NCBI GenBank assembly: GCA_013398275.1
Contig: VZSE01008792.1
Coordinates: 62,001 to 126,000, forward strand
Direction: 5' to 3'
DNA: 64,000 bases
Source: Promerops cafer
Lineage: Eukaryota > Chordata > Aves > Passeriformes > Nectariniidae
Shown here: positions 24,958 through 38,274 of the stretch, piece by piece
Layout: the number at the start of each line of letters is the position of its first letter
Numbering within the stretch: position 1 is the first letter of the stretch
Notes under the pieces: model-generated
Databases searched by the model: none
Told to the model about the DNA's origin: nothing
What the model saw: only the letters and a program-made list of their open reading frames with translations
Position numbers and translations under genes: made by a program

Positions 24958-25034
24958 AAAAAAAAAAAAAANTTAAAAATTAAAAAAAAAAAAAAAAAAA
25001 AAAAAAGAAAAGAGAGAGAGAGAAAAAAAAGAGG
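24958..25034. repeat. Poly-A tract with N and GA run
   Basis: An A run with N at 24972, then TTAAAAATT, a second A run of about 25, and a short GA run. The N probably marks an unresolved homopolymer length. The A-run could be a retroposon tail, but no retroposon body is recognisable on either side. Confidence 0.85.
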
Positions 25035-26286
25035 GGGATTATTACTGTTGATAAAAACATAGGAAAGAAAGGAAAAGAGGAGCAAAACCCTGAGCTGGTC
25101 CCCTCCTAGTGAGAGCTGCTCTCTTGCAGGATGGGGGGAGAACTCCTGCCAGTCTCCTCCCAGGAATTGCCATGGAAATTCAGTGATGAGCACAGCAGGA
25201 GACTGGGACCTGGTCATTAAGGTTTGGGGCTTGATTATCTGGATCTGTTTTGAGGCTGCACGTGCCTTGAGCTCATTAGCCAACACCTCATCTGTTAATT
25301 AGCCATGGTATTTACTATCCTGACAGCACCTTACAGGCCCGGGAGCCTCAGCACAGCTGAATGCTGCATTTCCCTTGGGATGGGGCTGGCAGGGAGCCTG
25401 GCACACCAACCCTTGTGTAAGGAGCTGGAGGGGTACGGGAGCCAGGCAGGCAGCACCTCCCTGTGCAGCGCCAGGAGACGTCCCCGTGTCAGCCTACACC
25501 CAGGGCAGACGGTGGGTGGGCGACCCCAGGGATGGGCACAGCCCTTCCCAACTCCCTGCAGGCTGAGGAGAGCGAGGGCAGGTCTGTGTTTTGAGCCTTG
25601 CTGCATCTCTAGCCTCAGACCTGGGCTCCTCGCTGGTGCTCAGGGACAAGAAGGCAGAAGGAGATGTGGGTTTCCAGCCCAGGCGCTCATTTTCACTGTT
25701 GTGGCCCCAGTGCTGATGCACTTGCTCAGTGCCAGGGGCTTTGCCCTCCCCTCTCCCGTGGCATTTCCCTGCCTGGCCCAGCTGGATGTGTGGGTTCCTG
25801 GTGTGATCCAGCTGTTCCAGACTCGGATGTCAGAGGAGCGCCTGCTCTCACCAGTGCCAGGCACTCCAGCACGGGATGGAGACATCACAGGGGTGCTTTG
25901 TCATTCCCAGACTGCACTTTGAAAAGTGGAGGGATCCTACCTCCCTTTGGGTCTGGAAGGACTGATTTTATTTATTTGTTTTTAAGGTGAAAGTCTGATT
26001 TTTCCTTTTTTTCTCTCCTCTTTCCCTTGTAGGCCACAGCTTTGTCATGTGCTCCCCCTTAAACCTTCCCCTGCCATGGCTATTGCTGCTTTGCCAGCTG
26101 CAGCCCAGGCCTGGAGAAAACCTGGATCTGGCTGCTGGGATGTGTCACCGAGGAAACTGGGAACAGGAAAGGGTGAGAAGAGACAGGACTTTAGGCCAGG
26201 CTGGGAGAAATCTCCCTGGCACTTCCTGTGCCCAGGATTTGAAGTGTGACTTCCATTTCAAGGAAGAAGGATGCCTTCTCATTTGT
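25035..26286. other. Unique intronic DNA, no gene seen
   Basis: GC-rich intronic sequence. The long open frame at 25305-25922 has no recognisable domain and no splice context, so I treat it as chance. Confidence 0.6.
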
Positions 26287-26505
26287 AGAATCTCAGAACT
26301 GGTTTGGGTTGGAAGGGACCTTAAAGATAATCTCATTCCACCCTGTGCTATGGGCAGGGACATCTTCCACTATCCCAGGTTGATCCAAGCTCCATCCAGC
26401 CTGGCCTTGGACACTTCCAGGGATCCAGGGGCAGCCACAGCTGCTCTGGGCACCCTGTGCCAGGGCCTCACCGCCCTCACAGGGAAGGATTTGTCCCTGT
26501 GGTTT
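26287..26505 (-). mobile_element. CR1 LINE 3' fragment
   Basis: It starts TAGAATCTCAGAACTGGTTT and includes GGTTGGAAGGGACCTTAAAG, GCTATGGGCAGGGACATC and GCACCCTGTGCCAGGGCC. Minus orientation. Confidence 0.93.
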
Positions 26506-26954
26506 CTCTGTCCCTGGCTGTTTGCACAGCAGGAGGATCAAACCGAGGGAAAGGATGAAGATTTTTCACACGTGTTCAATTTGGGTCACTAGGAAGGGTG
26601 GAGATTCCCCAGGATTTTAGGCTGTTGCCTTGTGCTGCTCTCCATGGACATGTTGAGATGGACCCACCAGGGCTGGGAAAGCCCCTACCTCACTCTGCAG
26701 GAATGATGAGAAGATTTCTTGACCCCACCACCCTTCCTTGGACATGGATCCTTGTTCCCAAGTGCTGAGCACCTGACATCAGCACAGAATGAGTCTGGAG
26801 AGGTTTCCAAGACCTTAGAGCATGGCTGACTGTGATGGACATGGGCTAATGTGGGATCAGAGGAGGATGTGGGGTGTTGCTGTGGCTGTTGGAAACAAAG
26901 GACAACCATGTCAGATCTGTCCCTTTCCAGCACCCTTTCCAGGCCATGGCAGTG

Positions 26955-27142
26955 AAGCCCTGGCACAGGGTGCCCAGAGCATCTATGGCTGCCCCTGGAT
27001 CCCTGGGAGTGTCCAAGGCCAGGCGGGATGGGGCTTGGAGCACCCTGGGGTAGTGGAAGGTGTCCCTGCCCATGGCAGAAGGGGGTGGAATGAAATGAAC
27101 TTTAAGGTTCCTTCCAGCTTAAACCGTTGTTTGATTCTGTGA
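26955..27142 (+). mobile_element. CR1 LINE 3' fragment
   Basis: It runs from AAGCCCTGGCACAGGGTGCC through GGGGTAGTGGAAGGTGTCCC to the tail GTTGTTTGATTCTGTGA. Plus orientation. Together with the copy at 26287 it forms an inverted CR1 pair about 450 bp apart. Confidence 0.93.
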
Positions 27143-28811
27143 ATATTCTCATTTGCAGGTCACCAACTGGAAGCTGTTGCATCCCTCCTTCCTTGGCAGG
27201 AACAGGCTGTGCGTTGTGTTGGGTGATGCTCTTTCCAGCCTCCCCCAGGAGACATTCCCACAGACCCCTGGCTGTGCTGCTGCAGAGGAATCGAGGGCAG
27301 CTCACACCAGGGAGCCCCACAGGGACGGGGAAATTCAGTGCTTTGCTCTTGCCTTGTGGTGGCACTGAGATGGACGAGGTGGGAAGGGCTGGGCTGGGAG
27401 CTGGGAGCTTTGAGCTGGGCACCAGCTGAACCCTCCCAGGTGTAAGACACCACCAGAAATAATAAATGGAGGCCTTAGAAAGAGAGCAATCCCATGTCCT
27501 AGATCTGTCAGTGGCTTGCTTCCCTCCCCTCTCCCCAGCACCACGGGCCTGTAAACAGCTGGACTCAGCCCCTCTGTGGCATGTGGTCCAGCAGCTCCAG
27601 CCAGATAAAAACACTCCCTGATCAACACACCTGGCCTGAGCCTCCTCAGGCCTCTCACACACCACGTTGTCCCTGCTGTGCTGGACAGGGTCCTAAACCC
27701 TCTCCCTCATTCAGGACACAGGAATCCCAGGGATGCCATGCTAACCCTCTCCCCAGGGAAAAGTGTCACTGGAACTGGACATCCAGCTCTGGCAAACAAG
27801 GAACAAGCCCCAGCTCTGCTCTAAGCACCGTGCAGAGCACTGAAAGATCAAACAGACCGAGCACTGGTGATGTTGTAGTGGATCCCATGGGGTGCCAGGG
27901 ATGTGTCCCTGAGCTGCAGAGGGCACGGGCTCTGCAGACCTTCAGCTGCCCTGCAGTGAGGGCTGAGCAGATCCCCAGGGATGAATGCAGCACCCATCAG
28001 CTGAGTTTGATCAATGAGGTGCAATTCCTTATCTCCGATGTGCCTGGGCCACACATTTCAAAGGAAACCAAACCCAGCCTGTCCAGGATGGAGCACAATC
28101 AATCCCAGTGTCCCAGCATTGACACGGCTGGGTTTGGTCTGAATCCTTTATCAGGCACAGCTCCTGATGGAAAAGGTTCAGCCTCACAGACACTTCAGTG
28201 CCCTCGTCTGCCCTCCAGTCCTGCAGCCTTTCCCAGGATCATTCATCCTGCATAGACCATTATCACACCCCCATTTTAAGACAAATTACCCAAATCTTTA
28301 AACCTCTGCTCAAAGGGAATCCCCTGGGGTGGCTGTTCACAGTCAAGTCCCTCTGTGAAGGCATCCCTATGGAGCCATAGCCATTAATACAGCATTCCCA
28401 GAGTGCCTGCAAATTGCACAGTAGCAGGAAAATGGGGCTGGAAAAGCAGGAATCCTGCTTAAAGCCATGACACAAGGATCCTGAGAATACTGGCTTTGGG
28501 TTTGCTCTGCCTCCATGACTTGCCAAAGGTTTTTCTTTGAGAGGAGCACAAAGATAGAGGTGTCACCCATCCTTAGGGACACAGTGCCTGTGCACAGGAC
28601 CCTGCAGGGAAACAGGCAGGTTCCTGGGCTTGCCCCTCCAGAAATGGTGACAACCCTACCAGAAATGGTGGGATTTGTGGGAAAAGTCCAGAGGAAAGGA
28701 TGCCAGTGAAGAGAAGAGGGACTGGAGAGCATGGGAAAGCAGAGCAAACAGAATTTTAGAGAAGAGAGTAGATGAACTACCTGGGGCTGCCCCAAAATCT
28801 GCTCCCAAATG

Positions 28812-28890
28812 TTTTTTTTTTTTTTTTTTTTTTTTAAATAGGATATTGATTTTGTTTCCTCTTCTTCTTCTTTTTTTTTAAATTTTTTTT
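28812..28890. repeat. Poly-T tract and T-rich patch
   Basis: A run of about 24 T is followed by AAATAGG, then TTCCTCTTCTTCTTC and two more T runs. Low-complexity sequence; on the minus strand it reads as A-rich. No retroposon body is recognised. Confidence 0.9.
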
Positions 28891-31800
28891 TATTTTGACT
28901 GATGGAGTGTTTCGGAGAAATGTCTGCTTTGGTGGAATTTTATTCTTTTTTAATTAAGGAATCAATAGCAAAAAAAGGCAGCAACCTGTCAATAGGGGAA
29001 ATGTTTTGGCCTCGTTCCTCTTGAAAGGTGATGGCGAATCCGAGCAGGTTTGGCTTGACCTGGGAAATGAGGCGAGGAAAGAGCAGGGGAGGGAGCATCA
29101 GGTGTCTGAGTGATGGCTCCCAGGAGCTTCTGCAGCAGAAATACTTGTTTCCTTCTGACTTTTTTGTTTGATTTTTTTATTGTTTTCTCTTTTCTGGCAG
29201 TCCTCATTACTGTTCTCCATCCAACACCTCTGAAATGTTATGGGCTGAGAAGCAGCAGCTCCCCTAGGGCTGTTCCCCTCCTTAGACTGAGACATGCACA
29301 AAGCAATTAGGACAGCACTAATGACATCCCAGCTCCTGATTCCTGCTCACCAATCCCAGCTCCCAGCACAGCAGGTTCCTGCTCACCAATCCTACCACAC
29401 CCAGTCCCTGCTCAGCAGGTGTGCTTGGCTTGACCAGGCTGAAGCAGAAATGACCCTGCTCAGTCACAGCAAAGGAGCCCCCAAGGACACAGAACAAGCT
29501 GGGAGGTGATGCTGCTGTTGGTAATGGAGTATCAGCTTTTCATCCCATGGGGAAGCCCACTTTGAGGAGTTCTACCAGACCTTTTCTCATTATTCCCACT
29601 GTCCAAGTGCAAGAGGAGCTCTTGCTCAGTTTGACTTACAAATTGATCCCCAAGTTTATATATCATAAACTCATATATGATAAATAAACACCATCATTGT
29701 ACCCCTGGTCTGGAGGCCCAAGGTGATGCCTGTGGGATGCTCCAGCTCCCCAGCTCTGAGCTGGTTTGGATCTCTTCCCAACTCAACCATGGACAGCACG
29801 AATAGTTGGAGCTGCTGCCAGGCCATTGCTATTCTTCCTGGTGGCAGAGGCAGTCCAGCCGAGGGCCAGGTATCCCAGCAGGGTTTGGGATGCATTCCTG
29901 GGCTGCTGGCAGCCAGACATCCTGATGCATGCTGCTCCCGTGGGATGGGACGTGAGCTATCCCATCCCATCTGTCCCAAGGAGAGGTGGATCTGCTCCCA
30001 CAGCCATGGAGAGGCCACTTAAAATGCTCAGCCTGTCCCGTTGGCACCAACCCTCGGGGCCGGCCACGCCCAGGGCTGCCGGCAGCCCCCGTTGTGGGGG
30101 GATGGATTTCCCTGCTGGGGGGCACAGATGATTACCCAAAGCATCCACCACCATCCCCCTCCTGCCTCCTGAGGCTTTAACAGTCGGGTCCTGGCTGCTG
30201 AAAGGAAGAGAAAGGGAAGAGGGATGAGAAAGCCCAAAGTTAGCTGGCCCAAGGGGCAGGACAGAACCCTGCTGTGTCAGAGCTGGAGAGAGAAGGCAGG
30301 ACAGAAACTGTGCTGGATGGGAAGGGAAGAGAAAGAAAATCCTACTTAGGAATTTAGGAGGTTTTTTTGAACAAGAAATGCTGAGTTAGGACGAAAGGAG
30401 ATGTTTGGAAGATGTCAAAACACTGGATTTGGGTTTTTCCCTGCCTAGCCTTTCATTTTAGAAAGGCTCATGTGAAATTTGTGACTGCTTTCAGGAACAT
30501 AAACCCCTCTGGTGCCCTGAAGCAGCTGGAATGCTTTCCCAGCTTTGACTCACACAACAAACAGCTCCCAGTGAGTTTATCAGCAATGCAAAACCAGTCA
30601 CTCAGCTCTGGACCACTGGCTCCATCACTTTATGAGCTCTCATTTTGGGACAAGCTGGGCCTGACCAGAGACAGGGCATGCAGGCCTGGAGGTGGTGGGT
30701 TAAATAGAACAGACTGAGGAAGAAGAGGCAAAAAGCTGGGAGAAAGGGGATCCAAGAAGTGGTTGGTGGGAAACTGGCTGGAAAGGATGAGCTCCTGTCT
30801 GGACATGTGGCTTGGAAGGCAGGGGAGTGATGCAAAGCTCCTTCCTGAGCTCCTCACTCATCCCTGTAGCCCCTGGAGCCAGCTCCCAGCCCTGTCCCTG
30901 AACTCTCACAGCTACTCATCACAGCCTGATGATGCCATTTAACAAGTAATAATTAGAAAATACCACGGGGTTGAAAAGCGGAGAGGCTGCTCAGAGGCTG
31001 ATGAAGGAGGGAAGAGACAGCAGGATCCAAATCCTACGTGCAGCAGGAGGGGACAGCCAAAGCCTGGCCCATCCCTGTGTGACCAACCTCCTCTGGCAGC
31101 AGCAGGTTTAGGGGCAGCAGCCCAGGATGCAGCCAGGCCCTGTGTGAAGGCTGGAGTGACTCGCTGAGTTCCCCTTGGCCCATCCCACTCCCACGGATCC
31201 CGCAGCAGCCGCCGCCCCGAGCCGGCTCTCAGCGAAGTTCTCTCCTTCCCTTTCAAAGTGCTGGAGACGAGGACAGCACTTCGGGGGAATTCCAGCCCCT
31301 GGGTACTTGTCAGTTGTCCCTGAGATGCTCCTGCTAATTATTTTCATCCTTCACGAGTCCTGTGGCGTTCAGGAGGTGTGGAAAATAGGACATTCTCAGC
31401 ACCGCTCGCTCTCTCTGGCGTGGGCTAATGGTGCCTGTAAATTGCTGCTCAGTGTCAGGGGATCACTGCTCCTAATCAGGCTGAGATTTCTGATGGGCTC
31501 CACGCCGACCACACTTCTTCCTTCCCTGCTTTGCTCCAGGGGAAATACAGGATGTTTTTTCCAGTGACAGAAGATTTTCCTTCCCCTTATGCCTATCTCA
31601 GTCCATTATGGGCTTGCAGGACTCTGGCAGGAGGGAGGCAGGATCTCTGGGATGTATGGACTGGAATGCCGTTCCTTTTTTGGCCTGCAGACCACCAAAA
31701 CCATCTGAAAAGCATCTCACAAGGAGGCAAACGACTGCTTGGGTCTGCAAGCACATGGTTGTCTCCTGTCCCCATCTTCTTTTGAGAAGTGGAAGGGGGT

Positions 31801-34800
31801 GAAGACCAGAAGGTGAATTTGTTCTTTCCCTGGGCCCATTCCTCCTGTGTTGAAGACCTTTGGCCCTGAGGGCTGTGAATGGAACAGAGTTTTTCAGGAA
31901 TGGGGGGCAGGTGGTGGGGGTGCTCTCCGTACACAGAGAGCCTCCAAGGCATGCTGTGACCACGGCGTTGCACGTTCTGGGTGAGGATGGTGCTCACGGG
32001 CCTGGCAGTGCCTCAGCAACGTGGGAGATCTGCCCACACACAGGAATTCGGGTGGTGAAAATACAAGGCAGAGGAGAAGGTGTTTGTTTCCCATCAAACA
32101 AACAAACAAACCAACCAGATCTGCTTGTGACTATCTTCCAGCTGCTCCAGGCAGCGACAGAGGAGTTGCTTTGTTGTTTACCCACTTGGAGAGGAGATAA
32201 GGTCAGGAAATCATAGTTGGCTTCTGCAATCCTAAGGGGGAGAGCAAAGCTCAATCTGGCAGATGAATCACTCACTACTGACTGTTCTTCTCAATTATTC
32301 CTCCATTTCACTAGAAACCTCCAAAACACCCAGGCCACAGTGATGCTCGATGCTCTCCTGCAGATCCCACCTCTGCCTCACCAGGAGTTGCTGCAAGTCC
32401 TGTTGCACATTCTGGGTCAGAGCAGGTCCCAAGACAATCTCCTGGAGAAGATTTTTCGAAGTCAGTTGCTGCCATCACAGCCATGGGACAGTCAGGCAGG
32501 GATGTCGGGCCTCAGCACAGGCTGCCTCGTCACAGCTGGATGCAAACTACCATTTGCATTAGGTTAAAATCTTGAGTAAATTGAAATCACAGCAACATCT
32601 GCTGCTTTTTCATTAAGCTTGTGTTGACACCAGAGGAGGGGGACCTTGGAAAGGCAGATGGAAAGGAGGGGGAAAGGTGGATTGACTCAGCAGAGGCTCT
32701 TGAATTGCCTCTGGCAGGAGCCCTGGGCTGGTCCCAGGCTGGCCATTGCAGTTTGGGCAGAATGACCTCAAACAAGAAGGTCCCTCCACCTTGAGCTCTG
32801 CTTTCCACCCCAGAAAGGGGTCACGGAATGCAGGGCACAGCTGTCCACCTAAAGAGTCACCCCCTTCCCAGAAATGGGGCCTATGGCACTGCCAAGAGAG
32901 CTCCCAGGGGTCTTGGATTGGTTTTGAGAGAGCCTTGCTTGGCTTCTGCAGAACAGAAGGGATGGGGGCGAACATCTGCCAGCAAACTGAGCGTCACCAA
33001 ATCCACAGCAGCTGTACCCTGCTTGTCACATCATCTCTCACTTTCTTCCAGCCCAGATTCTTAAACCATCGGAGGTGAGGAGGAGCGGAGCTTTTCATCA
33101 CAGAAAAACCAACACGTTGCTCATCCTCAGCACTGCAAAGCTTCAGAACATGACCCTGGCATTCTCCACCAATAACAGAGGCAAAGCAGTTTTATTTTCA
33201 CTAGAAATTCCCTCACTTCTCCATGCAGTCTCAAGGCTTTGGGGACCTGATGTCTGATTCTGGAGTGCCACTTGTGCAGCGCAGCTGTTTCTAAGCCTCA
33301 TCCCAGGGCCTCACAGCAGCAGCTTCCCAAACAAACCCAGCTCAAATAAAAAGGGTTATACATGTCTGCAAACAGCCACCCTTGTGCCAGAGCTTGTTTG
33401 GAGGATTGTTTGTGGAGAGAAAACCACACTGAGGAGCATTTGTTGGGCTGTCCAGCTCTGGCCACTGTAATCACTGACATGGGGCTGCCTCCATGGTCGC
33501 TGTTCCCACTGCACTCCGTGCTGGGACAGCACCCACGGCACACGCCAGAGTCCTGGCTCTGGCCCTGCCAGCACCTTCACAGCTATGGAAGGGAGGGAAA
33601 GCCTTATTCTGTGTGGGAAATGAGGGACTGGTTTTTGGGGAGCATGACTCTGCAGGAGCCACGGGCAGGAATATGCTGCAGGTTCGGATGGGTCCCCCGA
33701 GAGCACAGAAGTGATGGACTCACAGTCCCAGTCCCAGGTACCAACGTACTGGGGCCGTGCTGAGGACACAGGTGCCACTTTTACCTGCTGGAGAGACACC
33801 AGCAAGTGCCAGTGGCCACCTCAGCCCTGGTCACTGCAGTCCAGGGCTGGAATCAGCACTGTGCCAGCTCACAGCACAAAATCAGGATCATCTCAGAGCC
33901 TGTGGCTTTGCTCCACACACAGAGCTGTCCCTCCCTCGCACTGTGCCACCCACCAGCATAATTCCATGATTTCCCAAGCTGTGGCTCATCCTGGCCATGC
34001 CAAGTCCTGCCAGCTCCTCTCGGTGGGGGCTCACATGAGCTCATTAGAACTGTGGTTGACGCTGGGATTTGCCACCTGAGGCAGTCATTGGTTTGTCATT
34101 TCTGTGGTGATTTGGTTCTCCAACAACCCCAAAGAGAAAGGGGTGACTGTTCTCATTTGTCCAAGAGGATTGGCCAAGTGGCCATCGGGTGCCCTAGCAA
34201 AGCCAGGGATTGACACACCAATTCCTCTGTCCTTGCTCTGCTCTTGTCCATGTTTGGGGCCCAAGCAGAGAGCAATTAGAGCTGACAATGAGCTGCAAAG
34301 ATCATCCGGAGATCCTGACCAGGATGAGCAACACTGTGAGGTCAGGAGAGCAGGAATACTTCAGAAAAAATGACTCATTCCAGCTGAGAAAACGATGCTG
34401 CTGCTCCTGCCCTGGGCTCATTTTGTACCACTTCAATTCACGGTTTGCTGTGCTGCGCTAATGCAAAGGCAAGATGAGGAGCAGGGCAGGGAGGACACCT
34501 GACACGGGGGTTCAGCTCTGCCCTGCCTGGAGCAGGGTTGGTTTCTCCTTTGTTGGATCCTCAAATGGGTTGACTAGATTCAGAAGCCTGGCTTGAAGTG
34601 GCTGCCTGTTCCTGACAAACCCTGAGTGCTGTCTGCAAATAAAACCCCCAACACTCACCAGATTTCAAAAGTGATTTGGATGAAGGAATTGTCCCCAAAG
34701 CAAGAAGTGCTGTTAATTTTCTCCTTCACTGCAGCAAGGCTGCTGGAGGGATGGGGTGGGGCTCCAGGCAGCCATCCCAGACCTACCCCGGTGGCATAGC

Positions 34801-35440
34801 TGGGTAATTCACAGCTCTCGTGAATATTCAGGTGTGATGTGAATAAAGAACACCCAATTTCCTTCTCTGATTCCCCAGGGCAGGACCTGCAGGGGGAAAA
34901 TCCTCTAACACAACCATCACCAGCCCCACAGAGGAAATGAGTGGGGTGCAGGAATGGGAGCAGCATAAGCACCCTCTGAGGATTCTGCCCTTCCCACCTC
35001 CCTCTTGGTACCTGTCCCTCCACCCTGGCACTCACCCAGGTATCACACGTGTCCCCAGTGGACACTGCCAGCACCAGACCCTCCAGTCCTGTCACCCCAT
35101 GAGCAGGGCAGGGGTCCCTGCTGACTGCAGGCACTGAGAGGAGCAGGCAAAACCCCATCAGAAGTCATCATGCCTGCACAGAATGAACAATAAACTCCAA
35201 CATTTCATTCCGGACAGACAAAATGGAATTTTTCAGTTTTCCAATGACAAAACCCCTGAAAAACAAAGGTTATTAGCCTAATTTTAACTCAGTAATTTCT
35301 TTCCTTTCTTCCTCTCTGGAGGAAAGAAATGGAGGAAAGAAGAGGACAAAGCCAAAAACCAACATCAATGACTTCACTTGAGTGTCTTCCACTGAAACCA
35401 AGGAGGAAAAAGAGCATCTTGGCCTGTTCACCGATAAACT

Positions 35441-35482
35441 TTTCATCCCAACTGCTGCATCTTTCATCCCAGCTGCTGCATC
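35441..35482. repeat. 21-bp tandem duplication
   Basis: TTTCATCCCAACTGCTGCAT plus C is followed at once by the same unit with A replaced by G. Two copies only. Confidence 0.9.
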
Positions 35483-36469
35483 TTCCCAAAGGCCATGGGA
35501 GGCGTGCCCTGTGTCCATCTCCCTCCCACGCTGATGGCACTGTCTGTATTAACAACATCCTTAGCACTGCACAAGTGCCACCACTCCCTGCTCGTGGCCT
35601 GGGTTTGCCCATCTAGAGGAATTCCCAGCTGGGAATTCCAGTTCTGAGTGGAGCTGCCCGAATGGAGGCTCAGCCTGCAGGAGCTGCTGATGGAAGGCTA
35701 AACCAGAACTGGGGTGGAACTCCTGGATTAAGGGAAAAACCAGGAGTGGCTAAAGATGCAATAAGGGCCTCCATGTCCAGTGGGGCTTTGATCTGGGGAT
35801 TAGAGATGAAGCCATCAGGTAAAGGTGGAGAAGTTGGTGAAACTGTAATGACACAATTTTCAAAGCCTGTCAGATTCATGGGTTTGAACTGGAAGGATGA
35901 CTTATCCAAAGGCTTGGGTCAGAGACTGTGCTATTCATTCCCTCCAGCTACACTACTCTTTAGGATGATTCAGCCTCCTACTTGGGAGAAACAAAGCAAC
36001 AGTCCATGTACCCACCCCACACTGCCACTGCCAAAACTCTGATCATCCATTTTGTGGAGCTGTACAGACAGAGCCGACCCTCCCAGAAACCGTACTCTGC
36101 TCACCAGTAATTCCCTTCGTGCTGAAAAATAAACGAAAAACCCTCAAACCACCTGATGATTATTTTGTTTGGCCCATTGCTATTGAAAAAATCTCCCAAT
36201 TCCTCGTTGGACCATAGTTTGTAATGCTGAGCTCCAGCCTTGGTTTCGGAGCTATTAAGCCGCGTGTTAAACGTGAGCGAGCGTTGGGTTTAGGATCGCT
36301 GGGGGAAATCCACCCCATTCCTGCTATTGCTCTGAGCAAAGCCGTGCCCTGAGCAGGAAGTGTGGGATGAGCACTTTGGGATGCTCTCGGCATGGCAGAG
36401 ACTCACAGGCAGTGCTCATTGAAGCTGGGGGGGCTGAAACGGCAGAGGTTTGGGTCTGGCCCTGTAGTT

Positions 36470-36563
36470 TCATAGAATATCCTGAGCTGGAAGGGATCCA
36501 CAAGGATCATTGAGTGCAGATCCTGGCCCTGCACAGACACCCAACAACCCCACTCTGTGTGGC
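36470..36563 (-). mobile_element. Short CR1 3' fragment (CCTGAGCTGG-type)
   Basis: It reads CATAGAATATCCTGAGCTGG, GGATCCACAAGGATCATTGA and CTGGCCCTGCACAGACACCC. It is the same subfamily as 4471 and 51674. Minus orientation. Confidence 0.85.
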
Positions 36564-36777
36564 AGGCTTCAAGCCTGAGCTTTTGTGGAGCAGGAGGAGG
36601 TGGATGAGTGAGGAGATGTGAATGCAGATTTCACTCTGAGGCAAACCAGAGAAATGAGTTGCTGCCACTTTCTGTGTTTTTTTGCCCAGTCAAATACCAC
36701 AATCAACACACAGAGCATTATAACCAACCCAGAGGCAACTCTGCGGCAGAAAATAAAGGGAAGCAGATGAAAGAAAC

Positions 36778-37065
36778 CCTCTTATTCTTAATTTACTCCA
36801 GTTAATTTTAGTCTAATTTGATCACAATGTTCTTCTGTAAATATCAGCCCTTCTCCAATAAGGCAGCGTTGGCCACAGAGGCTGTGATTGCGATGTAATC
36901 ACCTGGTGTGTCATAAAAGACTTTCTCTTTAATTGTTAGGAGGAACTGGAGCTATTCTGAGGCAGGTATGGGATTGCAAAGAGAGATAATTATAACCCGA
37001 TCTAATTAGTAATTATAACAGACCTCTCCTAGAAATTGTTTTTTACCTAAATATTCCCCCGATCC
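36778..37065. promoter_or_regulatory. AT-rich repeat-free block, candidate conserved enhancer
   Basis: About 290 bp of AT-rich, repeat-free DNA. It has dense homeodomain-type cores: TTAATTTACTCC, CAGTTAATTTTAG, TTTAATTGTTAGG, GAGATAATTATAACC and ATCTAATTAGTAATTATAAC. It also has GATTGCGATGTAATCACC, a near-palindrome. It sits between GC-rich flanks. Enhancer function is an inference from motif density. Confidence 0.35.
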
Positions 37066-38274
37066 TCCTAAGCAGTCGCCTGTGCTGCTGTCAGGAGGTC
37101 CGTGGGGGACACTGGTGCCGGAACAGGGTGTGGGCACTGGGCTGCTGTGTCCCTGTTCCCATGGCCGCCCCCCGGGATGTGATGGAGCCTCGGCCCTGGC
37201 ATCTGCCGTGGGAAGGAGCAGCGAGACAGGCAGGCAGGCAGAGCCGAGACAGGAGAGGGTGCTGTCGCCACAGCAATGGAGATGTGGAGGAACATGGGGT
37301 GTCCTGGTGCCGGGGGGCTCGCAGGGTGAGGGGTCCTGCTGCCTCACCCACATCCCAGGAATGCTGCTCCTCCCGGAGTCTGCAACAGTAGCAGAAATCA
37401 GGAAGGGTTTAGGGGAGATGGGAAGACAGGAGAGGCTACACAGAGAGCTGGGAGCCAGCTGGGAATGGCTCCCATTTAATTTTTTCTGTTGTGTTAATGG
37501 ACACAATCCCCTCAAACCTTCCTGTGACACAGCTCCGACCCCAGGACAGAGCCCGGGGCTCTCGGCCACTGAGACACGTCACAGCACATCACGAGAGACA
37601 TCCAGGTCCAGGGAGGCAAAGGGGCACAGGCACACCCAGGGTGTGGCAGCTTTCCAGGTGGGTGGGATTGGATGAACTGGTTTCGTCCCAGTGGAGGTCT
37701 GCCCAAATCAAATGTTTTTCAGCTCAGTTCAGTTGTAGCAGAATCCTTCATTCCAAAAGGAAAACTTTTCAAACCTCTGCAGTTTTCCTCTCCCACTCTT
37801 CTTGCTGCGTCTGCACCAGCCAAAGGTATCTCTGAACAGCAAAATACCTCCAAGTGCTGTCTGGGGAGCTGAGACAGAAACCACCAGTGCCAGGAAATGG
37901 AGCAGCCTGACCTGAGGAGCCTCTGCATAGAAATCCTTGCTCCAGGATGTTTCCTGAACCTGTATCCTCTTTTTCAGCTCTTCCAGAGGCACCACCCAGA
38001 GCAGTGGGTGCTCCCTTTCCTCCCCACCCCAATGCCATCCTACTGTGGATCCTTGTGATGCCCTGGGACCACCCAACATGCTTTGGAGGAGTTGCACAGC
38101 TCGGCCTCTGCAGCACGGACAGGCAGGACTTTGCTGCCAACCTGCCCAGACTGCCAAGAAATGGTGCAACCTCAGGGATTAGGCAGAAAAGTATCAACAA
38201 GCAGGAAACCTCAGTGATGGAGCGGGATCTGTCCTGACACGGTCCTTTCTGCGAAGACAGGGCTGGGAGATGTG

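Larger units (their letters stand above)
27143..36469. other. CR1-poor intronic stretch of 9.3 kb
   Basis: No CR1 copy was recognised across this stretch, although they occur roughly every 2 kb elsewhere. It holds a T-rich patch (28812-28890), a short local duplication near 29339-29404, an (AAAC)n run at 32097-32114 and a 21-bp tandem duplication at 35441-35482. CpG-bearing GC-rich patches occur near 30050-30110 and 31190-31290. I recognised no exon or RNA gene. Confidence 0.55.

Noticed and set aside
25305..25922. 205-codon plus-strand frame
   Set aside because: No domain, no splice signals supporting an exon, and composition typical of GC-rich intron.
28812..28890. Processed pseudogene or SINE tail suggested by a long T run
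   Set aside because: No retrocopy body, target-site duplication or SINE head was recognised next to the run.
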